64,000 bases of DNA from Ochrobactrum sp. CGA5 (GCF_006345815.1 NZ_VCIG01000004.1:1-64000), one strand, 5' to 3'; positions 26,953-37,660 are shown, counted from the stretch's first letter. Translations and numbers: made by a program. Notes: a model not told the origin generated them from the sequence alone.

Positions 26953-27549
26953 CTACGACCGCTTTTCTGCATTGCGTCGGGTTTCGGCGTCCACGATTTC
27001 GCGAAACTGGCGTAGCAGAGGATGGCGTGACGTCTGCTTCACACCGTAGTCGAGATTGAACGCATAATCGAAATCCGGCGGGTTGAGACCAATATTATGC
27101 TGCATCATGGTTTCGAGCTTGTCGAAGCCCTTGGCAAAAATCGCTTCTCGCGAGTTGCCTTCGCTGTAATCCGTCCAAAGCTCCATAATTTCCGCGCGTA
27201 GATCGTCCGGCAGCGGAGCGCAAAGCGTCATGAGGTCAGCTTTCTCGCGCTCGGCTCGCCCATCGTCGGTAGATTGATAGATGGCAGGCACATCGCCGGA
27301 AATAGCCTCGCCCAAATCATGGATGATGCACATCTTTATGAGTTTCAGCCGGTCGCAGTCGCCCAACTCACGATCCAACAGCGTAACGAGAAGGCATAGC
27401 CGCCAGCTATGTTCGGCTGTGCTTTCCGGTCGGCCCTGAGAAGTATGGCCCGAACGTAAAGTACTTTTCAGCCGCTCTGCATGCTGGATAAACTGGATTA
27501 TGCCGCCAAGCCGGACCGGATCAATCGGGTATTCCGTTTCTGCGCTCAT
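26953..27549 (-). CDS. HD-domain metal-dependent phosphohydrolase (YfbR/HDDC2-like)
   Basis: The 198-residue protein has the HD motifs: ESTAEHSWRLCLLV with the first His, CIIHDLGEAISGDVP with the HD pair, and a later Asp in FAKGFDKLETMMQH. The layout (short N-terminal helix with IQFIQHAERLK, R-E-S-TAEHS, then DxxEAxxGD) matches the HDDC2/YfbR group, which includes 5'-deoxynucleotidases. The ribosome site AGGAG precedes ATG 27549. The nucleotide substrate is unknown. Confidence 0.85.
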   Translation of the reverse strand: MSAETEYPIDPVRLGGIIQFIQHAERLKSTLRSGHTSQGRPESTAEHSWRLCLLVTLLDRELGDCDRLKLIKMCIIHDLGEAISGDVPAIYQSTDDGRAEREKADLMTLCAPLPDDLRAEIMELWTDYSEGNSREAIFAKGFDKLETMMQHNIGLNPPDFDYAFNLDYGVKQTSRHPLLRQFREIVDAETRRNAEKRS

Positions 27550-27635
27550 GGTGGTCTCCTGATTTATCTACATGAATCAATAGATATAATTGCAATTTTA
27601 ACGGTTTGTTTGCCATGATGAATACTAATCTGGAT

Positions 27636-27722
27636 TAGAGTGCATCTAGCGAAGTGTGAAACGGCTTTCGGAAAAGATGGGCTTTAAAATCAATAGTTAG
27701 AGCGCCGATCTGATCCAGTCAG
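27636..27722. repeat. Rhizobiales-type palindromic repeat, second copy
   Basis: Contains GTGTGAAACGGCTTTCGGAAA, nearly the core of the element at 19926, then AGAGCGCCGATCTGATCCAG. It lies just before the Wzz/GumC-like gene. Confidence 0.6.
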
Positions 27723-27743
27723 ATAGGAATGCGGGACGGAGCA

Positions 27744-29438
27744 ATGGTGGAACGGGACGGAGAGAGGAGACGTGTGGTGGCACGCCCACTTCTGGCTTAT
27801 GCGCCGGAATTCCTCAAGCATGCGCCATCCGTTCAAACGACCGAATACAATGACGAAGAGCGCGCGCATCAGAGGCGCCGCGAGGAGTTGCTCCGCCGTA
27901 AACGGGATTTATTAGCCGCCGAAACGGGCGAGCCTATTGATCCGAAGACCGATATGCAGGGCCGGATGAATGCCGTGCGGGAGGCGCTGCAAGCCAATCT
28001 TGGCGCCTCGACCGAGGAACCATCCGCGCCGGAACCATCCGCATTGACCTCCGTCCCGAAACTCGAAAAGCCGGTAGGACTACCGCGCCGCAGGCGTCGA
28101 TGGGGGCTGTTGGCCGGTTTCACGTTGCTGGGCGGCATTATTGGAACCACATATGCTCTTCTGGAGCCATCCCAATATCGGGCAACGGCATCCTTGCAGG
28201 TTTTTCCGCCGGAGCGACGCAGCGAAATTGCCTCGAATGCAGTTCTCAAGCGCGCCGCACAGATAGCGCGCATCGAGCGTCAAGCCGATCTTGGCGCTCC
28301 CTCATTTCTGGAGGAATTGCGCTCTCGCTTGACCCGATTGCTGCCCGAAGAGCAGCAATCCCCGGACTTGATCGGGCACCAAAAAATGTCGGGTGCGCAA
28401 TTGCTGCGCCAGCGTCTCGATTTCACGCAGGCGCTTGACAGCGGTACGGTGAATGTCGAGGCCACGGCTGACAGGCCGGAAACGGCGGCACTTTTGGCCA
28501 ATGCCGTTGCACGCGCGTTTCGCGACCATCTGCAAGGCAGTGCGGAGTTGAATGGGTCAGGCGATCTTCCGGCGCGCCTGCAAAGTCTGGAGGCCGATGC
28601 CGAAGCGGCACGGCAGGCGGCAACAGCTTTTCGTCTCAGCCGGGATTTTGGCGATGACGATAACAAAGTCGCGCTTCAGCGCGAATTCGCTGACAGCAAG
28701 GCCGAGACAGCGCGCATCGCAGCGGAGGCCAATAGCCTGAACGGTGCGACCGCCGAGAGCCTAGCCAGGAATGGCGTTCCTGAAGCTATGCGGTCTGGCG
28801 CGTTGGGTTCCCTGGTAGAGCGTTATCGCGCCGCAGGGCAGGGGGCGGAAGCGAACCAGATTGAGGCGGAGATCGACAAGGAGATTTCCAGCCAACGTAG
28901 CCTGTTACAAGCCGATCTTAAGAATGCGGTCGAACGAGAGCAAAAGGCTGCGGCCGCCATTGCCGGTTTCGGTTCAACGCCTGCTACGGAGGAAGACAGA
29001 GCCCGCCTGCAGATGCTGGAACGCGATGCCGCGGCAAAGCGGGCACTGTTCGAGGATTTGCAGATGCGCGCGGCACGGGGCGAACCTGCTTCGGCAGGGG
29101 CTGCTGCCACAGTGCGGGTGGTTACGCCTGCCATCGCCGAACCGAACTCACGCAATCCTCTCCCGCAGATGATTATCGCGCTCGGATTGTTGGGCGGTTT
29201 TGTAGTTGGTCTTTTTTCAATGATGCTGGCCAGTCGCAAGCCCCGTCCGTTGGTCAAGAATGAAGCCGAGCCGGAAGATGTTCTGGAACCCTATGGCGAA
29301 ACCCGGCTGGCTGCTGTTATCCGCGAAGCCAATGCGCGATGGGAAGCCGAGAATGAAGGTGCCGTCCGCACCATGGAAAATACCGCCCTCGGTCGCGCCA
29401 TTGATGACGTGCGCTCGTCCCGTATTGCGAAGCCGTAG
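27744..29438 (+). CDS. Wzz/GumC-like polysaccharide chain-length/export protein
   Basis: The protein of about 564 residues shows the polysaccharide co-polymerase plan. A cytoplasmic N-terminal region of about 115 residues precedes the first membrane helix, WGLLAGFTLLGGIIGTTYAL, followed at once by YRATASLQVFPP, the typical beta start. A long periplasmic alpha-helical, coiled-coil region follows, rich in Ala/Glu/Arg (roughly residues 260-450). The second membrane helix is MIIALGLLGGFVVGLFSMML. No Walker motifs are present, so it is not a fused tyrosine kinase. ATG 27744 follows ACGGAG; ATG 27729 is an alternative. No other polysaccharide genes are nearby, so its polymer is unknown. Confidence 0.75.
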   Translation: MVERDGERRRVVARPLLAYAPEFLKHAPSVQTTEYNDEERAHQRRREELLRRKRDLLAAETGEPIDPKTDMQGRMNAVREALQANLGASTEEPSAPEPSALTSVPKLEKPVGLPRRRRRWGLLAGFTLLGGIIGTTYALLEPSQYRATASLQVFPPERRSEIASNAVLKRAAQIARIERQADLGAPSFLEELRSRLTRLLPEEQQSPDLIGHQKMSGAQLLRQRLDFTQALDSGTVNVEATADRPETAALLANAVARAFRDHLQGSAELNGSGDLPARLQSLEADAEAARQAATAFRLSRDFGDDDNKVALQREFADSKAETARIAAEANSLNGATAESLARNGVPEAMRSGALGSLVERYRAAGQGAEANQIEAEIDKEISSQRSLLQADLKNAVEREQKAAAAIAGFGSTPATEEDRARLQMLERDAAAKRALFEDLQMRAARGEPASAGAAATVRVVTPAIAEPNSRNPLPQMIIALGLLGGFVVGLFSMMLASRKPRPLVKNEAEPEDVLEPYGETRLAAVIREANARWEAENEGAVRTMENTALGRAIDDVRSSRIAKP

Positions 29439-29607
29439 CCTGTACGGGCAGAGCTTTGCGTTCTGAAACTTCATAAAATCCTGCATTGTCGCGCATTCGC
29501 CAATTGTCATCGGGCCTCATGACGCTTATGGGCATGTGTACGAAAAAGATGTCGTGTATCTCCCAGACACTTCAAGTTCGATATCACAAAAGAACGGAGC
29601 GCTCGCT

Positions 29608-30507
29608 ATGGCTCAATTGATTGATGGCAAGAAGCTCGCCGAGGATGTGGTTTCCACGGTGAAGCGCGAGACAGAAAAGCTCGTGGCTGCAACTGGCGTT
29701 GTGCCTGGTATCGCGGTGGTTATTGTCGGCGAAGACCCGGCAAGCCAGGTCTATGTCGCTTCCAAAAGCAAGAAGGCCAAGGAATGCGGCTTTCACTCCG
29801 TTCAGCACGATCTGCCGGAAATGGCCTCGGAGCAGGAGCTTCTCGACCTGATAGAGGGCTTGAACAACGATCCAGCAATTCACGGCATTCTGGTGCAGTT
29901 GCCGCTACCGAAGCATATTGACTCGGGCCGGGTAATCCAGACCATTTCACCTGACAAGGATGTGGACGGCTTTCACTTTATCAATGTCGGCAAGCTTGGC
30001 ACCGGTGAACTTGAAACGGCCTTCGTCCCTTGTACGCCAGCGGGTGCAATGATTATGATCGACCGTGTCCATGGTCGCGATCTTTCAGGGCTTAATGCCG
30101 TTGTAATTGGGCGCTCCAACATTGTTGGCAAGCCGATGTTCAATCTTCTGCTCGCTGCCAACGCCACGGTTACGGTTGCGCACAGCCGCACGAAAGACCT
30201 GCCCGCAATTGCCCGCATGGCGGATATTCTGGTGGCGGCGGTCGGGCGTCCGCGGATGGTCAAGGGTGATTGGGTCAAGCCGGGTGCGACAGTAATCGAC
30301 GTTGGTATCAATCGCATTCCGGCACCGGAACGCGGCGAAGGCAAGACGCGACTGGTCGGCGATGTCGATTTCGTGGAAGCGGAAAAAGTTGCCGGAGCGA
30401 TCACGCCGGTTCCGGGCGGTGTCGGTCCGATGACCATCGCAATGCTGATGGCGAATACGCTTACTTCGGCTTGCCGCACTGCTGGCGTGAAAAAGCCAGT
30501 TTTTTGA
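29608..30507 (+). CDS. folD: Methylenetetrahydrofolate dehydrogenase / cyclohydrolase
   Basis: The 299-residue bifunctional cytoplasmic enzyme converts 5,10-methylene-THF to 10-formyl-THF using NADP. Motifs are [20 protein letters not shown], which contains the catalytic lysine region (YVASKSK), [32 protein letters not shown], the nucleotide-binding [12 protein letters not shown], and the closing [20 protein letters not shown] precedes ATG 29608; the longer frame from 29536 adds unconserved sequence. It is convergent with edd, with a shared hairpin terminator between. Confidence 0.96.
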   Translation: MAQLIDGKKLAEDVVSTVKRETEKLVAATGVVPGIAVVIVGEDPASQVYVASKSKKAKECGFHSVQHDLPEMASEQELLDLIEGLNNDPAIHGILVQLPLPKHIDSGRVIQTISPDKDVDGFHFINVGKLGTGELETAFVPCTPAGAMIMIDRVHGRDLSGLNAVVIGRSNIVGKPMFNLLLAANATVTVAHSRTKDLPAIARMADILVAAVGRPRMVKGDWVKPGATVIDVGINRIPAPERGEGKTRLVGDVDFVEAEKVAGAITPVPGGVGPMTIAMLMANTLTSACRTAGVKKPVF

Positions 30508-30560
30508 CACAATTGAACTGCGTTTTTCGTGCAGTTTCATACAGGTTTTTATGGTTTGAG

Positions 30561-30598
30561 AGGCAAAACAGCCGAAATCGCTGCTTTGCCTTAATTTC
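30561..30598. terminator. Terminator between convergent folD and edd
   Basis: AGGCAAA...TTTGCCT with an inner CAGC...GCTG stem, followed by TTAATTTCTTT. A second smaller stem, AACTGC...GCAGTT, lies at 30516-30537. Confidence 0.65.
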
Positions 30599-30610
30599 TT
30601 TCGTGTGTTT

Positions 30611-32434
30611 TCAGAACACTGAGGCGCCTTCGTCGGCCCGTCCAGCAATCTGGCGGAAAGCACGGAACAATTCACGCCCCATGCCATGCTCGTTGCCGGA
30701 AAGATCGGGACGGTCTTCGCCGCGATCATTCAGCAAGGCCACATTGACCAGAACTTCCAGAGTGCCGTTCACGGCATCCAGACGAATGAAATCGCCGTCG
30801 CGGATTTTTCCGATGACGCCACCATCAAGCGCTTCCGGCGTGACGTGGATGGCAGACGGAACCTTGCCCGACGCACCGGACAGACGACCGTCGGTGACGA
30901 GAGCGACGCGCTGGCCACGATCCTGCAGTATGCCCAGAACCGTCATCAGCTTATGCAACTCCGGCATGCCATTGGCTTTCGGGCCCTGATAGCGCACCAC
31001 GGCGATAAAATCGCCGGTCAGCTCGCCAGCCTTGAACGCGGCCTGCATTTGCGCCTGATCGTTGAAAACCTTGGCGGGGGCCTCAATGATCTGGCGCTCC
31101 GGCTTCACGGCGGAAACCTTGATGATCGCATTGCCGATATTGCCGGTCAGAACCTTGAGGCCGCCGGTTGGCTGGAATGGCGCATGAATCTTGGCCAGAA
31201 CCTTTTCGTCGCCGCTTTTTTCCGGCACCGGCTCACGCACGACATTGCCGTCGGCGCCAAGCTTCGGTTCGATGGCATAAGGACGCAGGCCTTCGCCCCA
31301 TACAGTGCGCACATCCTCATGCAGAATGCCGCCATCGAGCAATTCGCGGATGAGGAAGCCCATGCCGCCAGCAGCGTGGAAGTGGTTCACATCCGCAAGG
31401 CCGTTGGGATAGACGCGGGCCAGCAGTGGCACCGCATCCGAAATTTCCGAAATATCGTGCCATGTCAGCTTGATGCCGGCGGCAGCCGCCATGGCGATGA
31501 GATGGATGGTGTGGTTGGTGGAGCCCCCGGTGGCATTGAGGCCAATGACGCCATTGACGAAGGATCGCTCGTCCAGCATTTCGCCGACCGGCGTATATTC
31601 GTTGCCGCAGGCGGTGATCGCCAGCGCGCGCTTGGCGGCTTCGCGGGTCAAGGCGTCGCGCAGCGGCGTGCCCGGATTGATGAAGGACGCGCCCGGCAGA
31701 TGCAGGCCCATGATTTCCATAAGCATCTGGTTGGAATTGGCCGTGCCGTAGAAAGTGCAGGTGCCGGGACCGTGATAGGACTTCGATTCCGATTCCAGAA
31801 GTTCGGCACGCCCGACCTTGCCTTCGGCATAAAGCTGGCGGGTCTTGGCCTTTTCGTCGTTGGGCAGGCCGCTGGTCATCGGCCCGGCAGGTACGAACAC
31901 GGCGGGCAGGTGGCCGAAGGTCAGCGCACCGATGATAAGGCCAGGCACAATCTTGTCGCAGACGCCAAGATAGACTGCCGCATCGAACATATCGTGCGAC
32001 AGACCGACGGCGGTTGCCATAGCGATCACTTCGCGGGAGAACAGCGACAGTTCCATGCCCGCAAAACCCTGCGTGACGCCATCGCACATGGCAGGCACAC
32101 CGCCCGCCACCTGCGCCACGCCACCCGCTTCGCGCGCGGCCTGCTTTATGAGCTGCGGGAAGGTTTCAAATGGCTGGTGCGCCGACAGCATGTCGTTATA
32201 GGCAGTGATGATGCCAAGGTTGGGAATTTCGTCACCAATCAGAGCCGCCTTGTCGTGCGGGCCACATGCAGCGAAACCATGCGCGAGATTGGCACAGCCC
32301 AAAACGGCGCGCTTGGGCTTGTTGGACGAAGCTTCCCGCACACGGCCAAGATAGGCTTCGCGCGTTGGCTTGGACCGTTCGCGAATGCGCGCGGTGATTT
32401 CCTGAATGCGTTTATGTGCCGTCTCGGTGGGCAT
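30611..32434 (-). CDS. edd: Phosphogluconate dehydratase
   Basis: The 607-residue iron-sulfur enzyme dehydrates 6-phosphogluconate to KDPG, the first specific step of the Entner-Doudoroff pathway. IlvD/Edd motifs are present: [52 protein letters not shown] with a cluster cysteine, [19 protein letters not shown], and [16 protein letters not shown] near the C-terminus. ATG 32434 (MPTETAHKR) has AGGTGA in front; an in-frame TTG at 32452 is less likely. It is third in the zwf-pgl-edd set, 35 bp after pgl. No eda gene is in the window. Confidence 0.95.
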   Translation of the reverse strand: MPTETAHKRIQEITARIRERSKPTREAYLGRVREASSNKPKRAVLGCANLAHGFAACGPHDKAALIGDEIPNLGIITAYNDMLSAHQPFETFPQLIKQAAREAGGVAQVAGGVPAMCDGVTQGFAGMELSLFSREVIAMATAVGLSHDMFDAAVYLGVCDKIVPGLIIGALTFGHLPAVFVPAGPMTSGLPNDEKAKTRQLYAEGKVGRAELLESESKSYHGPGTCTFYGTANSNQMLMEIMGLHLPGASFINPGTPLRDALTREAAKRALAITACGNEYTPVGEMLDERSFVNGVIGLNATGGSTNHTIHLIAMAAAAGIKLTWHDISEISDAVPLLARVYPNGLADVNHFHAAGGMGFLIRELLDGGILHEDVRTVWGEGLRPYAIEPKLGADGNVVREPVPEKSGDEKVLAKIHAPFQPTGGLKVLTGNIGNAIIKVSAVKPERQIIEAPAKVFNDQAQMQAAFKAGELTGDFIAVVRYQGPKANGMPELHKLMTVLGILQDRGQRVALVTDGRLSGASGKVPSAIHVTPEALDGGVIGKIRDGDFIRLDAVNGTLEVLVNVALLNDRGEDRPDLSGNEHGMGRELFRAFRQIAGRADEGASVF

Positions 32435-32469
32435 GGGTATCACCTGTGCCAATCTGGCTTGAATTGAAT

Positions 32470-33168
32470 TTAACTCGTCCAGTAGAGCTGGATCGGTGTG
32501 CGCGCATGATGGAAGACAGCCCGCACGGGCATTTCATTCTCGTCGTCACCGGACAGCGCTTTTTCCAGCGTTGCCTGCTTGGCAGCGCCTTCGATATGCA
32601 GCACCAGCATATCGGCTTCGGCAACGATGGGAAGGGTCAGGGTCAGGCGTTTTTCGCCAGCGCCCTCGGCATGGATCGGCAGTACGAGCGCCTTTGTCTC
32701 CGGGTTGATCGCCTGATCGAGCCGGTCGGCGCCCGGAAAGAAGGAAGCGGTATGACCGTCATTACCCATGCCGAGCACCACCACGTCAAAAGGACGACGC
32801 AACGCATCGATGCGGCTGGCAGCAGCAAGCGCCGCTGTTTCGACCGTTGCCGCCGGGTTGTAAAGGCCGACGAACTTGGCCACACCCGCATGATCGCGCA
32901 AAAGATGCTCACGCACCAGCTTTTCGTTGGACCGGTCGCTTTCGACGGGAACGAAACGCTCATCCACAAGGGTGATCGTAACGAGGTTCCAGTCAATCAT
33001 CTTGCGGGAAAGCACTTCAAAAAGCCTCAGCGGCGTGGTGCCACCGGATACGGCAAGCGTCGCCTGCCCCCGTTCAGCAATGGCGGCATTCAGCTTGTTC
33101 GCAATGGCTTCCGACAGTGCCTGCGCCAGTTCCGTTCCGCTGGCAAAATCGTGCCGTTCAATGCTCAT
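32470..33168 (-). CDS. pgl: 6-phosphogluconolactonase
   Basis: The 232-residue enzyme hydrolyses 6-phosphogluconolactone, linking Zwf and Edd. It has [18 protein letters not shown], the phosphate-binding loop of this family, [21 protein letters not shown], and the catalytic region [19 protein letters not shown] preferred ATG 33168 (MSIERHDF), preceded by GGAAAGGAACGG. The longer frame starts at 33231 and would overlap the zwf end by 19 bp. It lies between zwf and edd, all on the minus strand. Confidence 0.94.
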   Translation of the reverse strand: MSIERHDFASGTELAQALSEAIANKLNAAIAERGQATLAVSGGTTPLRLFEVLSRKMIDWNLVTITLVDERFVPVESDRSNEKLVREHLLRDHAGVAKFVGLYNPAATVETAALAAASRIDALRRPFDVVVLGMGNDGHTASFFPGADRLDQAINPETKALVLPIHAEGAGEKRLTLTLPIVAEADMLVLHIEGAAKQATLEKALSGDDENEMPVRAVFHHARTPIQLYWTS

Positions 33169-33212
33169 TCCGTTCCTTTCCAAAGCAGTAACTGAAACGC
33201 TCGGCTCCAGTG

Positions 33213-34688
33213 TCACAGGCTTTCGTGCCATGTGCGTCCGTCACGCTCGATGAGCGCGATGGAGGACGATGGGCCCCATGTTCCCGCTGTGTAGCCTTGC
33301 ACCGGCTGGCTGTTCAACTCCCATCCCTGAAGGATCGGATCGACCCAGCGCCATGCTGCCTCGACTTCGTCACGCCGCATGAACAGAGTCTGGTTACCGC
33401 GAACGACATCCATGATGAGGCGTTCATAGGCATCAGGATTACGCTCGCTGAACGACTGGGCGAAGCTCATATCCAGCGGCACGTGACGCAGGCGCATGCC
33501 GCCGGGGCCTGGGTCCTTGATCATAAGCCACTGCTTAACGCCTTCGTCCGGCTGTAACCGGATGACGAGCTGATTGGCCATCACCTTGCCAGCGCTTTCG
33601 CCGAAGATGGAATGCGGGATCGGTTTGAAAGTAACAACAATTTCCGAAACGCGCGTGGCGAGCCGTTTGCCGGTGCGCAGATAAAACGGCACACCAGCCC
33701 AACGCCAGTTGGCGATTTCAGCCTTCAGCGCCACGAAGGTTTCGGTATTGCTGCTTTCGCTTTCCAGATCTTCCAGATAGCCGCGCACCGGACCGCCTGC
33801 GGAAGCACCGGCGCGATACTGGCCGCGTACTGTCATGTCCTCTACATTGAGAGCGGTAATCGGCTTCAGTGAGCGGAGAACTTTGACCTTTTCGTCATGG
33901 ACGGCGTCCGCTTCGATTGACGACGGCGGCTCCATCGCAACGAGGCAAAGAAGCTGGAGAATATGGTTCTGCACCATGTCACGCAGGGCGCCCGCCTTGT
34001 CGTAATAGCCCGCGCGCCCTTCCAGGCCGACGGCTTCTGCAACGGTGATCTGCACATGGTCGATATGGGCGGAATTCCACAGAGGTTCATAAAGCGCGTT
34101 GGCAAAACGCAGCGCCATCAGGTTCTGGACGGTTTCCTTGCCGAGATAATGGTCGATGCGGAAAATCTGATCTTCGCGGAAAACGCTGCCCAGCGTATCA
34201 TTAAGCGCCATGGCGGTTTCGAGATCGCGACCGATCGGCTTTTCCACGATGATGCGCGTATCACGGGTGATCAGGCCATGGGTCTTCAGGCGCGTGGCGA
34301 TATCGCCGAAGAGCGTCGGGCCGACAGCGAGATAGAAAGCGCGAATCTTTTCCGGCTTCTTGCCGATCAGAGTCTTGAGCGCATCCCAGCCCTCATCGGA
34401 CTTGGCGTCGACAGCTACATAGCTGAGGCGGGCGAGAAACTTTTCGATTTCCTTCTCGTCAACTTCCGTAGCCTTCACATGTTCATGAATGGCATCTCGT
34501 GCGAACTGCCGATATTCGTCATCAGTCATGACGCTGCGCGATGCGCCGATGATGCGCGTCGGGTCGGTGAGCTGGCCTGCACGCTGACGCTGATATAGCG
34601 CCGGAATGAGCTTGCGTTCGGCAAGATCGCCCGAACCACCGAACACGATGCAGTCGAAGGGCTCTACCGGAATTGTCTGGCTGGTCAT
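33213..34688 (-). CDS. zwf: Glucose-6-phosphate 1-dehydrogenase
   Basis: The 491-residue cytoplasmic enzyme oxidises glucose-6-phosphate to the 6-phosphogluconolactone while reducing NAD(P). Key motifs are the nucleotide-binding GGSGDLAERKLIPALYQ, the EKPIGRD segment, and the active-site signature RIDHYLGKETVQNLMALRF. The remaining family pattern continues to the C-terminus (QGYTAGTWGP). ATG 34688 (MTSQTIPVEP) is preceded by GAGAG. It is the first gene of the Entner-Doudoroff operon, which alphaproteobacteria use in place of an Embden-Meyerhof route. Confidence 0.96.
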   Translation of the reverse strand: MTSQTIPVEPFDCIVFGGSGDLAERKLIPALYQRQRAGQLTDPTRIIGASRSVMTDDEYRQFARDAIHEHVKATEVDEKEIEKFLARLSYVAVDAKSDEGWDALKTLIGKKPEKIRAFYLAVGPTLFGDIATRLKTHGLITRDTRIIVEKPIGRDLETAMALNDTLGSVFREDQIFRIDHYLGKETVQNLMALRFANALYEPLWNSAHIDHVQITVAEAVGLEGRAGYYDKAGALRDMVQNHILQLLCLVAMEPPSSIEADAVHDEKVKVLRSLKPITALNVEDMTVRGQYRAGASAGGPVRGYLEDLESESSNTETFVALKAEIANWRWAGVPFYLRTGKRLATRVSEIVVTFKPIPHSIFGESAGKVMANQLVIRLQPDEGVKQWLMIKDPGPGGMRLRHVPLDMSFAQSFSERNPDAYERLIMDVVRGNQTLFMRRDEVEAAWRWVDPILQGWELNSQPVQGYTAGTWGPSSSIALIERDGRTWHESL

Positions 34689-34961
34689 ATATCGCTCTCT
34701 TCTCTTATTGCGCAAATCAGTGTGCTTGGGGGAAGCATGCTATTTTCACGCAGGTCTTGTCTATTATCTAATCGATTTAAATTCAACCGTCGTGATGCCG
34801 TTATCGCGCGAAATTGAAGGTGCACTGCCATAATTGACGGATTAACGGGTTGTGCATACATGACATGTTCATTTTGGTTCAGGCTCTTAACGCCATATTG
34901 AAACAAATAATCTGGATTCAAGTGATTGCACTTTACTGGAAATGCTCAAAAGGAGAATGAC

Positions 34962-35711
34962 ATGAAGAGGCTGCAGGATAAGGTCGCAATCATCACTGGT
35001 GCCGGTTCGGGCTTCGGATCAGGCATGGCGCGCCGATTTGCAGCCGAAGGCGCAAAGGTTATCCTCGCCGATGTGAACGTAAAGCGTGTTGAGGACGAGC
35101 TTGCCGATATCGGCGTGAACGCCCTGTCCGTGCAGGTGGATGTTTCGCGAAAGGACGATATCGAGCGCGTGGCGCGCACGGCCTTTGAAGCGTTTGGCCG
35201 CATCGACATTATGGTCAACAATGCCGGTTTCACCCATCGCAATATGCCACTGACGGACGTGGACGAGCATAATTTCGATTTGATCGCGTCCGTGAATATG
35301 AAGGCACTTTATTACTCGACACAGATCGTCGTGCCGATCATGGAACATCAGGGCGGAGGCGTTATCATCAATACGGCCTCGGCGACCGCATTGCGTCCGC
35401 GCAAGGGCCTTGTCTGGTACAGCGCATCCAAGGGATGGATCATCAGCGCAACCAAGGCGATGGCACTTGAGCTTGCGGACAAGAATATCCGGGTGAACTG
35501 TATCTGCCCGGCTGAAAGCGACAGTGAGGCACTGAAACTGTTTCTGGCGGAAGATACGCCGGAGGCACGTGCAGCGCTTAAGGCTACCATTCCTCTTGAT
35601 CGGTTTTCGACGCCGGAAGATGTGGCTGAAGCCGCGCTCTGGCTGGCCTCGGATGCCGCTTCCATGGTGACGGGGACGGCGCTTAATATTGACGGCGGCT
35701 ACTCAATTTAA
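34962..35711 (+). CDS. Short-chain dehydrogenase/reductase
   Basis: The 249-residue NAD(P)-dependent oxidoreductase has classical SDR motifs: TGAGSGFGSGMARRFA (TGxxxGxG), NNAGFTH, an active-site Ser/Tyr/Lys set in NTASATALRPRKGLVWYSASKG, and VNCICPAESDS after it. It ends ALNIDGGYSI as in sugar/3-oxoacyl reductase-like SDRs. AGGAG precedes ATG 34962. The substrate is unknown. Its stop overlaps by 4 bp the stop of the convergent HD-domain gene. Confidence 0.9.
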   Translation: MKRLQDKVAIITGAGSGFGSGMARRFAAEGAKVILADVNVKRVEDELADIGVNALSVQVDVSRKDDIERVARTAFEAFGRIDIMVNNAGFTHRNMPLTDVDEHNFDLIASVNMKALYYSTQIVVPIMEHQGGGVIINTASATALRPRKGLVWYSASKGWIISATKAMALELADKNIRVNCICPAESDSEALKLFLAEDTPEARAALKATIPLDRFSTPEDVAEAALWLASDAASMVTGTALNIDGGYSI

Positions 35712-36358
35712 CCATCTGCTTCGGCAAGGAAGTCATCAAAAATGGCTTCCAGCCGCCTGTGCCTCTCAGTGGCCATAAGCTTTCCGGTCTTCGTTTTGAA
35801 GCCGGAGGTGAGGCCAAACAGTTTGGTGCGGAAATGATCGAGCGCGAAACGCTTGTCGTCCAGCGGGCGATTGTCGGCCTGCGGGTCGCGCCAGTCGTAA
35901 AGCGCGCTGCCCATCCGGCCAGCAATGTAGAAACACCGGGCTGCGCCGATTACTCCGATTGCATCGAGCCGGTCGGCATCCTGCAATATCTTCGCTTCTG
36001 TCGTGACAGGTTCGATATTGGCCGAAAAACTGTGCGCTTCGATGGCATGGGCGACAAGGCCGATGCGTACTTCATCCCAGCCAAGATTGCGCAGTAGCGT
36101 GGTCGCCTTTTCCGCCGCCAGACGCGAAGCACGGTTTCGGTCGGGCGAGTTCTTCTCGACGCTCACGCAGTCATGCAGCAGTGCTGCGGCGCAAAGTACT
36201 TCGGCGTCACCACCTTCCAGGCGCTGGATCGCAGCGGCGTTTTTCCAGACGCGGGCAAGATGGGACAGATCGTGCGATCCGTCCTCGCCATGTTCGAGCG
36301 CGTGGGGCAGTAACCTTTCGGCAAGTGCTTCAAAAGGCGCGAAGATATATGCTGTCAT
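35708..36358 (-). CDS. HD-domain phosphohydrolase
   Basis: The 216-residue protein has the HD superfamily signature: the first His in HDLSHLARVWKNAAAI, the pair HD in AALLHDCVSVEKNSPDRNRA, and a late Asp in ILQDADRLDAIGVIG. The pattern D-x-S-H-x-x-R-V and the ADRLDAIG motif match the YedJ/RelA-HD-like group. It is presumably a metal-dependent phosphohydrolase of the cytoplasm; the substrate is unknown. It overlaps the SDR gene by 4 bp at the 3' end. Confidence 0.83.
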   Translation of the reverse strand: MTAYIFAPFEALAERLLPHALEHGEDGSHDLSHLARVWKNAAAIQRLEGGDAEVLCAAALLHDCVSVEKNSPDRNRASRLAAEKATTLLRNLGWDEVRIGLVAHAIEAHSFSANIEPVTTEAKILQDADRLDAIGVIGAARCFYIAGRMGSALYDWRDPQADNRPLDDKRFALDHFRTKLFGLTSGFKTKTGKLMATERHRRLEAIFDDFLAEADG

Positions 36359-36400
36359 TGTGGTCTGCCGTGGGGCCTAGGATTCGGGATATGACAGAAA

Positions 36401-37660
36401 TTACGGGTTCTTGCGCAGGACGGTCCAGTTATAAAATGCGCCGAGAGCCATGATCAGGCATGTGCCGAGAAACACGGAGCGCATGCCGAAGTGACCGCCT
36501 ACAAAGCCGCCAGCGACGGGGCCCGCAACCTGTCCGATATATTGAGCCGAGACAGAATAACCCAGAACGCCGCCCGCCACGTGGTCGGGCACATTGTGCC
36601 GGATGACGCTGGTGATGCAGGGCAACAATCCGCCCAGCGCCAGGCCCATCAGAAAACGCAGGCCGATCAACTGCCAGGCTTCCGTCACGAAAGCCTGCGG
36701 GATCAAAAGCAGTGCAGCCACGGACAGCGCCCCGATGATGACGCGCGTATGGCCGATGCGGTCGGCAAGGCGGCCCAGCCGCGAGGATGACATAATGCTG
36801 CCGAGCGCCGCAGCAGCCATCACCACGCCGGAAATCAGAGTCACTTTCGTCTGATCGTCCATCAACTGGATTACGTAGACCGTAATGATCGGCTCGATCG
36901 ACATGTTGGCGAAAAGGAGCAGCATGCCCGTCACCAGCATGGCGATGACCGGCTTTCTGTCGGGGATCGCAGCCCATATGGATTCCGCCTTCTGCTCCTT
37001 GGTCGGCTTGGGCGGCTTGCGTTCTTCACGGATCAGGAAGGTCGTGGCCAGAAATGTGAGGAAAATCACACCGCCAGCCAGCCAGAAGGTTGCGCGGATG
37101 CCGATCAGTGGCGGCAAGGCGCCGCCGAGCAATGGGCCTGCCAGATTGCCCGCCATGATGCCGGCCGAAAGCGCGCCCAGCGCCCAGCCGGTCTTTTCCT
37201 TTGGCGTCTGTGTGGCGACAAGGATCATCGAGCCGGACGAATAGCCGCCCGCGATGCCCACGAACAGGCGTAACGCCACCAGTTGCCAGACGCTTGTCAC
37301 CATGCCGATCAGAGACATGGCGATGGCCATGCCGAGGCTGGCGCGGATCAGCATCAGCTTGCGCCCGTATCGGTCGCCGAGCTTGCCCCACAGCGGCGCG
37401 ACGAAGGCAGCGGCAAGAAAGGTCGCGCCGTAAGCGATGCCCGACCATTGCACAATGGCCGCATGATCGGTGACGCCCAATTGTTCCACGTAAAGCGGCA
37501 GAAATGGCAGAAGAAGCGACATGGCAATGAGCGTCGTAAAAGAGCCGATGAGGCAGATCAGCAGGTTCTGCTTCCAGTAGCGCTCGTGGTTTTCTTCGAC
37601 GATCACATTTTCCGGGCTGACTGCGGCAGTTTCGCTTGCAGCGGCTTGGGCGGTGCTCAT
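36401..37660 (-). CDS. MFS transporter (multidrug-type, 12 TM)
   Basis: The 419-residue inner-membrane carrier has about twelve hydrophobic segments, a conserved loop between TM2 and TM3 (LWGKLGDRYGRKLMLIRAS) and the TM4-5 region MVTSVWQLVALRLFVGIAGG. The second half repeats the pattern with RLGRLADRIGHTRVI. It resembles drug:H+ antiporters of the DHA1 group. I chose ATG 37660 (MSTAQAAAS), since the alternative at 37690 overlaps an operator-like palindrome and has no ribosome site. It is divergent from a GntR-family gene, which probably controls it. The substrate is unknown. Confidence 0.85.
   Translation of the reverse strand: MSTAQAAASETAAVSPENVIVEENHERYWKQNLLICLIGSFTTLIAMSLLLPFLPLYVEQLGVTDHAAIVQWSGIAYGATFLAAAFVAPLWGKLGDRYGRKLMLIRASLGMAIAMSLIGMVTSVWQLVALRLFVGIAGGYSSGSMILVATQTPKEKTGWALGALSAGIMAGNLAGPLLGGALPPLIGIRATFWLAGGVIFLTFLATTFLIREERKPPKPTKEQKAESIWAAIPDRKPVIAMLVTGMLLLFANMSIEPIITVYVIQLMDDQTKVTLISGVVMAAAALGSIMSSSRLGRLADRIGHTRVIIGALSVAALLLIPQAFVTEAWQLIGLRFLMGLALGGLLPCITSVIRHNVPDHVAGGVLGYSVSAQYIGQVAGPVAGGFVGGHFGMRSVFLGTCLIMALGAFYNWTVLRKNP

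Noticed and set aside
30686-32467. 593-residue open frame on the plus strand
   Set aside because: Antisense to edd; composition rich in His, Arg and Gly without recognisable domains.
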